Shown here: positions 5,628 to 11,086 of the stretch, piece after piece
Numbering within the stretch: the stretch's first letter is position 1
How the letters are laid out: the number at the start of each line of letters is the position of its first letter
Source of the DNA: a virus
Reading direction: 5' to 3' (one strand)
Virus record (IMG/VR): IMGVR_UViG_3300036827_000071
Span: 1 to 50,909 of that record
Length of the DNA stretch: 50,909 nucleotides
Translations under genes and position numbers: made by a program
The notes under the pieces: model-generated
What the model was told of the DNA's origin: nothing
The model's database searches: none
The model's input: the letters and a program-made list of their open reading frames with translations, nothing else

Positions 5628-5692
5628 GGACTGGAGCGTTGATGGTGAACTCCATGAACGCAGGAGCAGAGTAGCGTACTTCGCTCCAGTCC
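5628..5692 (+). ncRNA. structured intergenic element, 11-bp perfect stem
   Basis: GGACTGGAGCG (5628-5638) pairs perfectly with CGCTCCAGTCC (5682-5692). The 43-nt interior can form ATGG/CCAT (5641-5654), with GCGTT/AACGC around it competing with the outer stem, and AGTA/TACT (5670-5680). It lies in the 142-nt gap before the gene at 5759. A terminator, attenuator or processed small RNA is possible. The layout recalls the elements at 8477 and 18086. Confidence 0.5.
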
Positions 5693-5758
5693 TTCCTTGT
5701 ATGCCAGGTCGGTATACGCGCCACTTAGGTGGCAACACGTCGAAGAGACGGAGGCACA

Positions 5759-6121
5759 ATGTCACAAGCAACACAGGTGTCTGGCGGGAGCACTCCTGCT
5801 GGTACCAAGAAGCGAGGCCGCATCACGACAATGCGATCCTTGCTGGATCTGAGCGTCGGTGACACAGTCATCAAGCGCAAGGAGACGGGCAAGGTTGCAT
5901 CGAAGGGTGCTGTCACGCGAATCGAGTACCCGATCACAAGCGGGTGCACCTGCTACGGCAACGGAGGCATTCACGTCGAGGTGCGCGAAGCACCAGGGCT
6001 CAACGGGTGCTACATTCCGATCGGCGACATCGAGGTCGACCTGACTGACTCGTACGACCGATCGAAGCTGACCCAGAGCGACGCGATCATGCTGAACCTG
6101 GGCATGGACGTGATGGTCTGA
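5759..6121 (+). CDS. 120-aa protein of unknown function, probably a small beta barrel
   Basis: ATG 5759 is chosen because GGAGG lies 5 nt upstream; an in-frame start at 5729 has no ribosome site. After a basic low-complexity start (GTKKRGRITTMR), residues 30-110 alternate short beta strands and turns (LSVGDTVIKRKETGKVASKG, IHVEVREAPGLNGCYIPIGD), like SH3-type barrels. Three Cys occur (SGCTCYGN and NGC). The stop overlaps the next ATG (TGATG). No family recognised; it belongs to an early operon of coupled small genes running to about 7310. Confidence 0.65.
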   Translation: MSQATQVSGGSTPAGTKKRGRITTMRSLLDLSVGDTVIKRKETGKVASKGAVTRIEYPITSGCTCYGNGGIHVEVREAPGLNGCYIPIGDIEVDLTDSYDRSKLTQSDAIMLNLGMDVMV

Positions 6122-6516
6122 TGGGGGCGCGGATCATCTGCATCCCCGTAGACACCGACGAACCGCTCGTGTCCAAGGAGCTCGACGACATCCTCTACCC
6201 AGCGTTCAACAACGCTCTCGCCGAGATGGAGTTCGCAGCCGGCAACATTGCGTACGCTGGCGAACGTGTGTGGATTGAGGTCGTAGGCGTTCGCCACGAC
6301 ATCGAGCACCTTGCGGACACGATGATGATCGCTGACGAGGAGGGTCTGCTCAAGCACCTACCCTTCAATCGGCGAGCGTCTAACCTGGCGCTGCGGAACA
6401 TCGTTGGTCCGGCGCTGATCGTTGGCTACGGACGCGTCGAGGAGGACGACTTCGACATCATCGGACTCGCTGACGAGGTCACCATTGAGATGGTCACGGA
6501 GGCCTCGAATGGCTGA
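6121..6516 (+). CDS. 131-aa protein of unknown function
   Basis: ATG 6121 shares its A with the previous TGA, so translation is coupled. The chain is acidic and mixed alpha/beta (IICIPVDTDEPLVSKELDD, WIEVVGVRHDIEHLADTMMI) with no Cys pair, membrane helix or known motif. The final ~30 residues are strongly acidic (VEEDDFDIIGLADEVTIEMV). An acidic early protein could mimic DNA or bind a host protein, but that is speculation. The stop overlaps the next gene by 8 nt. Confidence 0.65.
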   Translation: MGARIICIPVDTDEPLVSKELDDILYPAFNNALAEMEFAAGNIAYAGERVWIEVVGVRHDIEHLADTMMIADEEGLLKHLPFNRRASNLALRNIVGPALIVGYGRVEEDDFDIIGLADEVTIEMVTEASNG

Positions 6517-6850
6517 CACACTCAAGCCAGGCAAAGGTCTGCACACTGACCTGACAGAGCGGAACATCGAGTTCCTGCAGGAGTGCCTTGCGACACTCAT
6601 CAACCCCAGCCTCGGCCAAGACGAGGGTGTCTACTCGGACGCGATGCACGATGCGCATCCAGAGGTGATCCTGAACAAGCTGAAGGCACTCGACGGCTGG
6701 AGCCACGAGAAGGACGACTTCGGTGACAAGGTCTACAGGTCGACGGACAGCGCGAATGGTGAGCTTCGGTTCACCGTTGTGTTGACCAAGGCGAACAAGA
6801 ACGGCAACCGTAGCCTCAAGCTCGACATTCGCCCTTGGATCGTGTACTGA
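6509..6850 (+). CDS. 113-aa protein of unknown function
   Basis: ATG 6509 lies inside the end of the upstream gene, with GGAGG 6-10 nt before it (CACGGAGGCCTCGA). The N-terminal half is helical (LTERNIEFLQECLATLINPS, AHPEVILNKLKALDGW). The C-terminal half is a charged beta hairpin (GELRFTVVLTKANKNGNRSL). No catalytic or metal-binding motif is evident. It forms part of the coupled early cassette 5759-7310. Confidence 0.65.
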   Translation: MADTLKPGKGLHTDLTERNIEFLQECLATLINPSLGQDEGVYSDAMHDAHPEVILNKLKALDGWSHEKDDFGDKVYRSTDSANGELRFTVVLTKANKNGNRSLKLDIRPWIVY

Positions 6851-7050
6851 AGGCTGGTGCGGCCATACTGATCGGTATGCCCTTGCTCGTAGCGGGCATG
6901 TTGTGTATCGCATCAGTATGGCTCCTACCGCTAGGCATACCGCTCGTCCTAAGCTCGGCGATACCACTGTTCGTACAACAGCGCCGCAGCATCCGCAAGA
7001 AGTACGGTCTGCACAAGGCAGGCCAGAAACCAACAGGAGGTACCAAATGA
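6835..7050 (+). CDS. 71-aa membrane protein with two hydrophobic segments
   Basis: The frame opens with TTG at 6835, overlapping the previous gene by 16 nt; the only ATG in frame (6877) would cut the first membrane helix. Hydrophobic segments span about residues 8-26 (GAAILIGMPLLVAGMLCIA) and 28-48 (VWLLPLGIPLVLSSAIPLFV), followed by a basic tail (QQRRSIRKKYGLHK), so the C-terminus is probably cytoplasmic. It is far from the lysis genes and transcribed early, so a classic holin role is unlikely; an envelope or exclusion function is possible. The TTG start is the weakest part of the call. Confidence 0.5.
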   Translation: MDRVLKAGAAILIGMPLLVAGMLCIASVWLLPLGIPLVLSSAIPLFVQQRRSIRKKYGLHKAGQKPTGGTK

Positions 7051-7310
7051 AGGTAGCAGTCAGTGTCACTGAGGTCGACGACGAGGGTCTGGAAGGTCTT
7101 CTCGGTGAGCGCGTCACGGTGTGGTGCCTGAACTACATCTACGCCGGCAAGCTCGAGGGCGTGAACGACAAGTGCATCAAGCTGACCGAGGCGTCGGTGG
7201 TCTACGAGACCGGACCGCTTACCCAGAAGGGCTACACCGACGCCCAGAAGGTCGAGCACCCGATCTACGTGATGATCCCCTGCATCGAGTCCTTCACCCG
7301 CGAGGTGTAG
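7047..7310 (+). CDS. 87-aa Sm/SH3-barrel-like phage protein
   Basis: ATG 7047 has AGGAGG 7 nt upstream and overlaps the preceding stop by 4 nt. The sequence LGERVTVWCLNYIYAGKLEG, VNDKCIKLTEASVVYETG and a final IESFTREV follow a pattern I recognise in many phage genomes: a small five-stranded barrel resembling Sm/LSm proteins, with a strand that ends I-E-S-F. In other phages these have no proven role; RNA or protein binding is inferred from the fold. The next gene, 2 nt downstream, encodes the Ser-Tyr repeat protein and is probably co-translated. Confidence 0.65.
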   Translation: MKVAVSVTEVDDEGLEGLLGERVTVWCLNYIYAGKLEGVNDKCIKLTEASVVYETGPLTQKGYTDAQKVEHPIYVMIPCIESFTREV

Positions 7311-7312
7311 TT

Positions 7313-7579
7313 ATGCAGCGGGGCAAGAAGCAAAAGTGGCGGCTGTGGTGCTCGGGCTCGGGCTCGTACTCGTACTCGTACTCGGGCTCGTACTCGGGCT
7401 CGTACTCGGGCTCGTACTCGCGCTCGTACTCGGGCTCGTACTCGTACTCGTACTCGTACTCGCGCTCGTACTCGGGCTCGCGCTCGGGCTCGCGCTCGTA
7501 CTCGGGCTCGTACTCGCGCTCGTACTCGCGCTCGTACTCGGGCTCGTACTCGGGCTCGTACTCGCGCTCGTACTCGTAG
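7313..7579 (+). CDS. Ser-Tyr-Gly/Arg repeat protein, low complexity
   Basis: 88 aa from ATG 7313, 2 nt after the previous stop, with GAGG about 7 nt upstream. A basic head (MQRGKKQKWRLWC) is followed by 75 residues in which every second residue is Ser: S-Y, S-G and S-R dipeptides, 19 Tyr, 11 Gly and 7 Arg among the alternating positions. Such Tyr- and Arg-rich disordered chains are known from the FUS family to drive phase separation through Tyr-Arg contacts, so a condensate scaffold or RNA/DNA-binding protein is a reasonable hypothesis. Both other-frame products (Leu-Val repeats on +, Glu-Tyr-Glu-Pro/Arg on -) are also open. This frame is preferred for its start, ribosome site and operon position. 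Confidence 0.6.
   Translation: MQRGKKQKWRLWCSGSGSYSYSYSGSYSGSYSGSYSRSYSGSYSYSYSYSRSYSGSRSGSRSYSGSYSRSYSRSYSGSYSGSYSRSYS
7352..7576 (+). repeat. 37.5 tandem hexamers TCGNNC
   Basis: The stretch is built from TCGNNC units in which NN is TA, GG or CG only; all Ser codons are TCG, Tyr TAC, Gly GGC and Arg CGC. The strict codon use indicates growth by replication slippage. The repeat could also serve as a DNA element in its own right, independent of the protein. Confidence 0.95.
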
Positions 7580-7619
7580 CCTCTCCCAGAGGGGTCAGAG
7601 AGACAACAAGGAGGGTGGC

Positions 7620-7757
7620 GTGGGAAGGAACTCCCCATCAGTGCAGTACCATCGGCTCCTTGTCCTCCTGAAACGTCTGCACGACTACAGGAAGTACGGC
7701 CCGATCGTTGGGCCCAAGGAGGAGCATCAGCCGAACCCAAGGTGGGACAAGCGCTAG
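7620..7757 (+). CDS. 45-aa basic protein of unknown function
   Basis: GTG 7620 is preceded by AAGGAGGGTGGC, a strong ribosome site at normal distance, and the frame ends at TAG 7755-7757. The protein (VQYHRLLVLLKRLHDYRKYG in the middle) is one amphipathic basic helix with a Pro-rich tail (PKEEHQPNPRWDKR). It lies between the Ser-Tyr repeat gene and the promoter at 7823. It is too short to assign, but ribosome site and position support it. A CCTCT/AGAGG mini-hairpin (7580-7592) separates it from the repeat gene. Confidence 0.5.
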   Translation: MGRNSPSVQYHRLLVLLKRLHDYRKYGPIVGPKEEHQPNPRWDKR

Positions 7758-7767
7758 ATGGGGACAT

Positions 7768-7790
7768 CACCACTTTGGTGGACTTTGTTT
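7768..7790 (+). terminator. weak hairpin terminator ending the 5759-7757 operon
   Basis: CACCA (7768-7772) and TGGTG (7776-7780) form a short stem with a 3-nt loop, followed by GACTTTGTTT. It lies between the 45-aa gene and the next promoter, where termination is expected. The stem is short. Confidence 0.35.
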
Positions 7791-7822
7791 CCGAACAGCT
7801 AAACTCTAACCGTAGGGGTCAC

Positions 7823-7852
7823 TTGCAAAGGGCGAGCTGGCCGCTATATAAT
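7823..7852 (+). promoter_or_regulatory. promoter for helix-turn-helix copy C, CTTGCAAAGGG family
   Basis: TTGCAA (7823-7828), an 18-bp spacer and TATAAT (7847-7852). From the C before the -35 through the -10 it matches the promoter at 11018 at 26 of 31 positions. Unlike 4676 and 5072 it has a leader of about 65 nt before the ATG at 7926. Confidence 0.75.
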
Positions 7853-7925
7853 GGACGTAGAGCAAGCGCAGAGGGCGCCGCTCGAGAGCAGCTGACATTG
7901 GTCAGCACTACAGAAGGAGTACGTC

Positions 7926-8339
7926 ATGGCACCACGAGCCAACACCGCCGAGGTCGACACCCCGACTGAGGTCGCAGAGACCACCGAGGCCAAGCCGACT
8001 TCGACGCCGCGAGCGGCTCTAGGCGAGGGCTTCATCAGCCCGATCCAGTTCCGCAACAAGCTGGTCGAGCTCGGCAAGGTCGGAGACGACTTCCGCCCGC
8101 AGGTGATCTACTCGTACATCAAGAACAAGTCGAAGAACGACCCGTTCCCGACGCACGAGTCGAACGGCCGCGTTGCCATCAAGCTCGAGGAGGGTCTCGA
8201 GTGGTGGGATCGCAAGGAGGCTCGGAAGGTCGAGCGCAAGACCAACGCCGAGGCGAAGGCTGCCAAGGCCGCCGAGAAGGCAGCGGAGGCTCCGGCTGAG
8301 GCCGAGGCCGAGGCGGGCGAGGTCACCGAGGCCGAGTAG
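7926..8339 (+). CDS. helix-turn-helix-like DNA-binding protein (copy C) with Ala/Glu tail
   Basis: 137 aa from ATG 7926 with AGAAGGAG 6-7 nt upstream. Residues 1-35 are Thr/Glu/Pro-rich. The core is FISPIQFRNKLVELGKVGDD then FRPQVIYSYIKNKSKNDPFP, with NGRVAIKLEEGLEWWDRKEA as the closing part; RPQVIYSYIKN aligns with the cores of copies A, B and D. The last ~40 residues are a low-complexity Ala/Glu/Lys helix (EAKAAKAAEKAAEAPAEAEA), which copies A and D lack and which could form a coiled coil or bind protein. It has its own promoter. Predicted role: abundant DNA-binding regulator or nucleoid-like protein. Confidence 0.75.
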   Translation: MAPRANTAEVDTPTEVAETTEAKPTSTPRAALGEGFISPIQFRNKLVELGKVGDDFRPQVIYSYIKNKSKNDPFPTHESNGRVAIKLEEGLEWWDRKEARKVERKTNAEAKAAKAAEKAAEAPAEAEAEAGEVTEAE

Positions 8340-8340
8340 T

Positions 8341-8467
8341 CCTTCCCTTACAAGGAAGGTCAGCTGACCAGTAGGCCGCCTACGAGGAAGCCTAGGTCGG
8401 CAAGGAGTGCGCAGCAGACTACGACGGCTAAGTCGTAGGAAGGCAGACCAGCCCGTTCGAGTCGGGC
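8341..8467 (+). ncRNA. run of four intergenic hairpins including a T-arm-like hairpin
   Basis: In order: CCTTCC/GGAAGG (8341-8359, 7-nt loop, likely transcript end of copy C); the 12-bp palindrome GGTCAGCTGACC (8358-8369); GTAGGC-C-GCCTAC (8371-8383); CTACGAC/GTCGTAG with a 6-nt loop (8419-8438); and GCCCG/CGGGC closing the loop TTCGAGT (8451-8467). The last loop fits the tRNA T-loop consensus exactly. AGGAGTG (8403-8409) could pair with CACTCCA (8468-8474) at 6 of 7 positions, enclosing 72 nt, but no D-arm or proper anticodon loop is found. I read it as a structured RNA or tRNA-like fold, not as a tRNA. Confidence 0.4.
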
Positions 8468-8476
8468 CACTCCACT

Positions 8477-8547
8477 GAATACCCTGCAAGAGTAGCCTAG
8501 CCAGGCCACACTCGGAGACACGGCTGTACCGAGCTTGCAGGGTATTC
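8477..8547 (+). ncRNA. 14-bp perfect stem enclosing a structured 43-nt loop
   Basis: GAATACCCTGCAAG (8477-8490) pairs with CTTGCAGGGTATTC (8534-8547) without mismatch. The interior contains CTCGG/CCGAG (about 8511-8532) and a small CCT/AGG hairpin. The design resembles 5628-5692 and 18086-18162. A terminator without a U-run, an RNase III-type processing site or a small RNA are all possible. Confidence 0.55.
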
Positions 8548-8562
8548 TCGGCGCGCGCCAAG

Positions 8563-8574
8563 TGTTACGTAACA
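8563..8574. promoter_or_regulatory. 12-bp perfect palindrome, operator-like
   Basis: TGTTACGTAACA lies 20 bp before the ATG at 8594. A perfect dyad of this size just upstream of a gene is a typical site for a dimeric regulator. No -10 or -35 box is obvious beside it. Confidence 0.4.
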
Positions 8575-8593
8575 GAAGGGAGCCCTATACCAG

Positions 8594-8806
8594 ATGGCTC
8601 GAACTATCGAGTTGACCGATGAGGAAGAAGCGGTCTTGGGCGACATGTGTGACTTCTGGGCAGAAGGTTTTGCTGACGCAGAGCAGATGACGATCGGTGA
8701 CAGATCGATCAGCTCGCCGGAAGAGCTACTGGAAGTCACCAACGGACTTCGGATCGATAAGGCTGCCGTTGATTCGTTACGGCAGAAAGTCGTCGCACAT
8801 GGCTAG
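8594..8806 (+). CDS. 70-aa acidic protein of unknown function
   Basis: ATG 8594; the only purine-rich stretch (AGAAGGGAG, 8575-8583) is 10-19 nt away, so the ribosome site is weak to moderate. The protein is strongly acidic in its first half (MARTIELTDEEEAVLGDMCD, FWAEGFADAEQM) and helical throughout. The pattern TDEE...L.DMC resembles short anti-activator or toxin-partner helices, but no family is recognised. It overlaps the next gene by 8 nt. Confidence 0.6.
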   Translation: MARTIELTDEEEAVLGDMCDFWAEGFADAEQMTIGDRSISSPEELLEVTNGLRIDKAAVDSLRQKVVAHG

Positions 8807-9245
8807 CCAAGGAGGTCCACAGGGGGCAGATCCTGCTCTCTACCAGCACAGTTGTACCGTCTACGCTGCTATGTTCCAGAAGGCACGAAAGGTCTCAGCA
8901 GGCGCCGAAGGCAGCATGATCGTGTACGAGGGTGCGTTGACAGAGCTGATCACCAAGGAGCTCTACCTGCCCGTGCCTTACTACACGCACGTGACTCGTA
9001 AGCTCAAGGCAATGGGCTGCATCAAGCAGCTCCGCCGAGGTGGGGGTGCGAGCCCATCCCAATGGCAGTTGCTTACGGCTCCGACCGAGAAGCTCTGGCA
9101 GGAGTGTGACGATGCACCGAAGCCAACTGACCAGAAGGACAATGAGATCGCGCAGCTGGCACAACAGCTACGAGACCTCAGCAAACGGACGCAGGCTCTG
9201 GAGGAGTTCGCACGCTTCGTTCAGACCCACCTTGGAGGCGAGTAA
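8799..9245 (+). CDS. winged-helix DNA-binding protein with C-terminal coiled coil
   Basis: 148 aa from ATG 8799, inside the end of the preceding gene. Residues ~20-95 fit a winged helix: a first helix (TVYAAMFQKARKV), ALTELITKELYLPVPYYTHV and TRKLKAMGCIKQLRRGG, in which the last part is the recognition helix and wing (L..MG.I...RRGG), then SQWQLL as the final strand. Residues ~110-148 (NEIAQLAQQLRDLSKRTQAL) form a heptad-like coiled coil for oligomerisation. A transcriptional regulator of the middle genes is likely. The nearby palindrome at 8563 is a candidate site. Confidence 0.65.
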   Translation: MASQGGPQGADPALYQHSCTVYAAMFQKARKVSAGAEGSMIVYEGALTELITKELYLPVPYYTHVTRKLKAMGCIKQLRRGGGASPSQWQLLTAPTEKLWQECDDAPKPTDQKDNEIAQLAQQLRDLSKRTQALEEFARFVQTHLGGE

Positions 9246-9571
9246 TGCCCTTTCAGTTCGAAGCCCTTCTGAACTACAAGGGCGACGTGAGCTCTGGCCT
9301 GTACGAGGGCATGCTTATGGGCCCTGGTCGTGCCAACCACATCTTCGCGGTCATCAGCTGGGTGGTGCGGAAGCCTTCCGAGATCCGATGCGACTGCATG
9401 GAAGAGCACTACGGGCAACGAGAGTTTGACACCCACGCCCCTGAGTGTGAGGTCAGTGCGTTCCCAGACGGTAAGACCATTGTATACCTCCGGTATGCAA
9501 CGGAAGAGGACTTCATGGCCCACAGGGCGATGATCGAGAACCAGGAAGTGGTGGTAGTCGGTGGTAGGTGA
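9245..9571 (+). CDS. 108-aa protein of unknown function
   Basis: ATG 9245 overlaps the previous TAA by one base. The protein contains RCDCMEEHYGQREFDTHAPE with Cys and His residues (C-x-C, H, H, C) that may bind a metal, within an otherwise beta-rich chain (FQFEALLNYKGDVSSGLYEG, KTIVYLRYATEEDF). It ends in a hydrophobic strand VVVVGGR. No family recognised. It belongs to a tightly packed group of small genes from 8594 to 10892. Confidence 0.6.
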   Translation: MPFQFEALLNYKGDVSSGLYEGMLMGPGRANHIFAVISWVVRKPSEIRCDCMEEHYGQREFDTHAPECEVSAFPDGKTIVYLRYATEEDFMAHRAMIENQEVVVVGGR

Positions 9572-9926
9572 AGCGAACCCAGGTGGCGGCACTAGCTACG
9601 AGGAAGCGTCGCGGTGTCCGCGATGCAGCATGCCCGGTGAGGTAGTTAGTAAGAACCCATCCACGGAGAAGCGCGGCGTGGTCATCCACATGATCTACTG
9701 TCGCACCGAAGGCTGCCGTTGGCAGGACACCAGTTGGATCGTGCAGGTCAACGCTGACGGATCGATTCCGCCGCCGATCGACCACTCCAAGCGTCCTGAC
9801 ACGAAGAACTATCCCAAGCTTCGCGGTCCAGACTCCGAAGAGGAACGCGTCCTCAACGCCATCCAACGCCAGATCGACGCCGAGACCAAGCCTGGCGCCG
9901 AAGTCCGCAATCCTCACGGGAGGTAA
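9561..9926 (+). CDS. 121-aa zinc-ribbon-like protein
   Basis: GTG 9561 overlaps the previous gene by 11 nt. The N-terminal half has CPRCSMPGEVVSKN and, about 25 residues later, YCRTEGCRWQ: a C-x2-C ... C-x4-C arrangement on two hairpins, as in zinc ribbons of transcription and translation factors. The C-terminal half is Pro/Lys-rich, then helical (EEERVLNAIQRQIDAETKPG). The two knuckles make zinc binding likely; the partner (DNA, RNA or RNA polymerase) cannot be told from sequence. Confidence 0.65.
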   Translation: MVGEANPGGGTSYEEASRCPRCSMPGEVVSKNPSTEKRGVVIHMIYCRTEGCRWQDTSWIVQVNADGSIPPPIDHSKRPDTKNYPKLRGPDSEEERVLNAIQRQIDAETKPGAEVRNPHGR

Positions 9927-9931
9927 CAATA

Positions 9932-10279
9932 GTGGCAACGCAGATCACGTGCGACAGATGCAAGAAGGTCATTCCTCCGCACCCAGAAGGCGAAGGGTAC
10001 AGCAACCTCTATCAGGCCTGCTATCCAGTACGTCCAGGTAAGTTCCTTCTGAACTCGACGAACCCTGGGTCTGGCAACCAGTCGCAGCCACTCGACCTGT
10101 GCGGGAAATGTGTCAACGAGCTCCGCCTCTTCATCAGCACCAATCCAGAGCGGGACAAGGTTCGTGAGGCCATCTGCGAGTACGGCGACGACCACGTTGA
10201 GGTACCATTTGAACTGAGCAAGAAGAACGCCGAACACCTACTCGAGGCTGCTGGCCAAGGTAGAGAAGTTTGGCACTAA
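9932..10279 (+). CDS. 115-aa zinc-ribbon-like protein
   Basis: GTG 9932 with GGGAGG 7-12 nt upstream, 5 nt after the previous stop. CDRCKKVIPPHPEGEG opens the chain (C7-x2-C10) and LDLCGKCVNEL supplies the second pair about 48 residues later. Between them are polar strands. The last 40 residues are helical and charged. The arrangement resembles a treble-clef or ribbon fold and follows another zinc-ribbon gene directly, so the two may be distant paralogues. Function unknown. Confidence 0.65.
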   Translation: MATQITCDRCKKVIPPHPEGEGYSNLYQACYPVRPGKFLLNSTNPGSGNQSQPLDLCGKCVNELRLFISTNPERDKVREAICEYGDDHVEVPFELSKKNAEHLLEAAGQGREVWH

Positions 10280-10344
10280 GCCTGCAGACGCCCCCCCCCA
10301 GTCGTAGGCGCTAAGCAAGTTTACCCACCAGTTTAGGAGGTAGT

Positions 10345-10617
10345 ATGGGAAGAGTCAAGCAGCAACGTGTGCACAGCCGACGTGCTCGCACACGTAGGCG
10401 CGCGACCATCCACGGTAAGGAAGCGTGGGAGATGGAGCGTATGTACCGCAACAAGGGTCGCAAGCTCAGGTACTATGCACCTGGCGACCTCAAGCGTGAA
10501 CAGAAGGCGCGCCGCCGTGAATGGCAGAACCTCCAGAAGGAACTCGGCCAGATCGGCATTATGCATTACATCCAGAACGGGTTCAAGCGTGTCAGCCTCC
10601 GCAGCAAGGACCGCTAA
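10345..10617 (+). CDS. 90-aa strongly basic protein, probable nucleic-acid binder
   Basis: ATG 10345 with TAGGAGG 4-5 nt upstream. The N-terminus is dominated by Arg, Lys and His (MGRVKQQRVHSRRARTRRRA), followed by a charged helix (DLKREQKARRREWQNLQKEL) and a C-terminal basic patch (NGFKRVSLRSKDR). The very high charge suggests DNA or RNA binding, comparable to small phage nucleoid or antitermination proteins, without a specific match. An unbroken run of ten Cs lies about 45 nt upstream, in the gap 10280-10344. The stop shares a base with the next ATG. Confidence 0.65.
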   Translation: MGRVKQQRVHSRRARTRRRATIHGKEAWEMERMYRNKGRKLRYYAPGDLKREQKARRREWQNLQKELGQIGIMHYIQNGFKRVSLRSKDR

Positions 10618-10892
10618 TGAAGTTGGACTTCTCAGATCGTCACGTCGTACCTAACTACGCAACCTGCAGGCAAGGTACAATTAGGTATGACGACCTGACA
10701 CGCGAGGTCGATGCTCTGAAGGTCACACTCGACAGCGCAGAGGAAGCATTGAACCTCAAGTCCAAGAGTTGCAACTCTTGTCCATTCTGGGAGACATACT
10801 ACCTTGGCGAGGATCGACGCTTCTATCTCAGCGAGGACAGCGGAACCGAAGATAAGCGCCCTGTGGATCGTTTTCAGTCAGATCTCGGCTAA
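10617..10892 (+). CDS. 91-aa protein with Cys pair, unknown function
   Basis: ATG 10617 shares its A with the previous TAA. An N-terminal segment (MKLDFSDRHVVPNYATCRQG) is followed by a helix likely to be coiled coil (YDDLTREVDALKVTLDSAEE) and a short Cys-x2-Cys hairpin (KSCNSCPFWETYYLGEDRRF). It ends in an acidic tail. The Cys pair after a coiled coil could bind zinc with a partner chain. It is the last gene before the 194-nt gap holding the promoter at 11018. Confidence 0.6.
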   Translation: MKLDFSDRHVVPNYATCRQGTIRYDDLTREVDALKVTLDSAEEALNLKSKSCNSCPFWETYYLGEDRRFYLSEDSGTEDKRPVDRFQSDLG

Positions 10893-11017
10893 GAGAGACT
10901 CCACATTGAACTCTCGCGGTAGTCCTAGGGTTTGAGAAGGCGGTGAGGCTGTCTACCTTGAATCTCTCTGGGTTAGACTTCATATAAACATCCATGGTGC
11001 TCCAGCGAGCTGGGTGC

Positions 11018-11047
11018 TTGAAAGAGGCAAGCTGGACGCTATATAAT
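11018..11047 (+). promoter_or_regulatory. promoter nearly identical to the one at 7823
   Basis: TTGAAA (11018-11023), an 18-bp spacer and TATAAT (11042-11047). The string AGCTGG, one variable base, then CGCTATATAAT is shared with 7823-7852. It drives the gene at 11087 after a ~33-nt leader. The rest of the gap (10893-11017) holds no gene, only a GAGAG/CTCTC mini-stem after the previous stop. Confidence 0.75.
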
Positions 11048-11086
11048 TGAGTCATCAGCATATCGCCAAGGAGTTAGGAGACTCAG

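Noticed and set aside
7336-7671. 111-aa plus-strand frame of Leu-Val-Gly repeats
   Set aside because: Third reading of the same array. It would be a continuous hydrophobic chain, starts inside the Ser-Tyr gene and lacks a ribosome site.
7294-7773. 159-aa minus-strand frame with Glu-Tyr-Glu-Pro/Arg repeats
   Set aside because: It is the complement of the TCGNNC array; no ribosome site, no promoter, opposite to all neighbours. The Ser-Tyr frame on + has a start, ribosome site and operon context.
8403-8474. tRNA gene
   Set aside because: Acceptor-like pairing (6 of 7) and a perfect T-arm are present, but there is no D-arm, no 7-nt anticodon loop with T33 and no CCA-compatible end; kept only as a structured element.
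10290-10299. Run of ten C residues before the 90-aa gene
   Set aside because: Could be a phase-variation tract, but it lies in a non-coding gap about 45 nt upstream of the ATG, and homopolymers of this kind are common assembly artefacts.
10676-10689. TACAAT followed by ATG, like the leaderless promoters
   Set aside because: It lies inside the 91-aa gene, the ATG is out of frame with it, and no meaningful frame follows.
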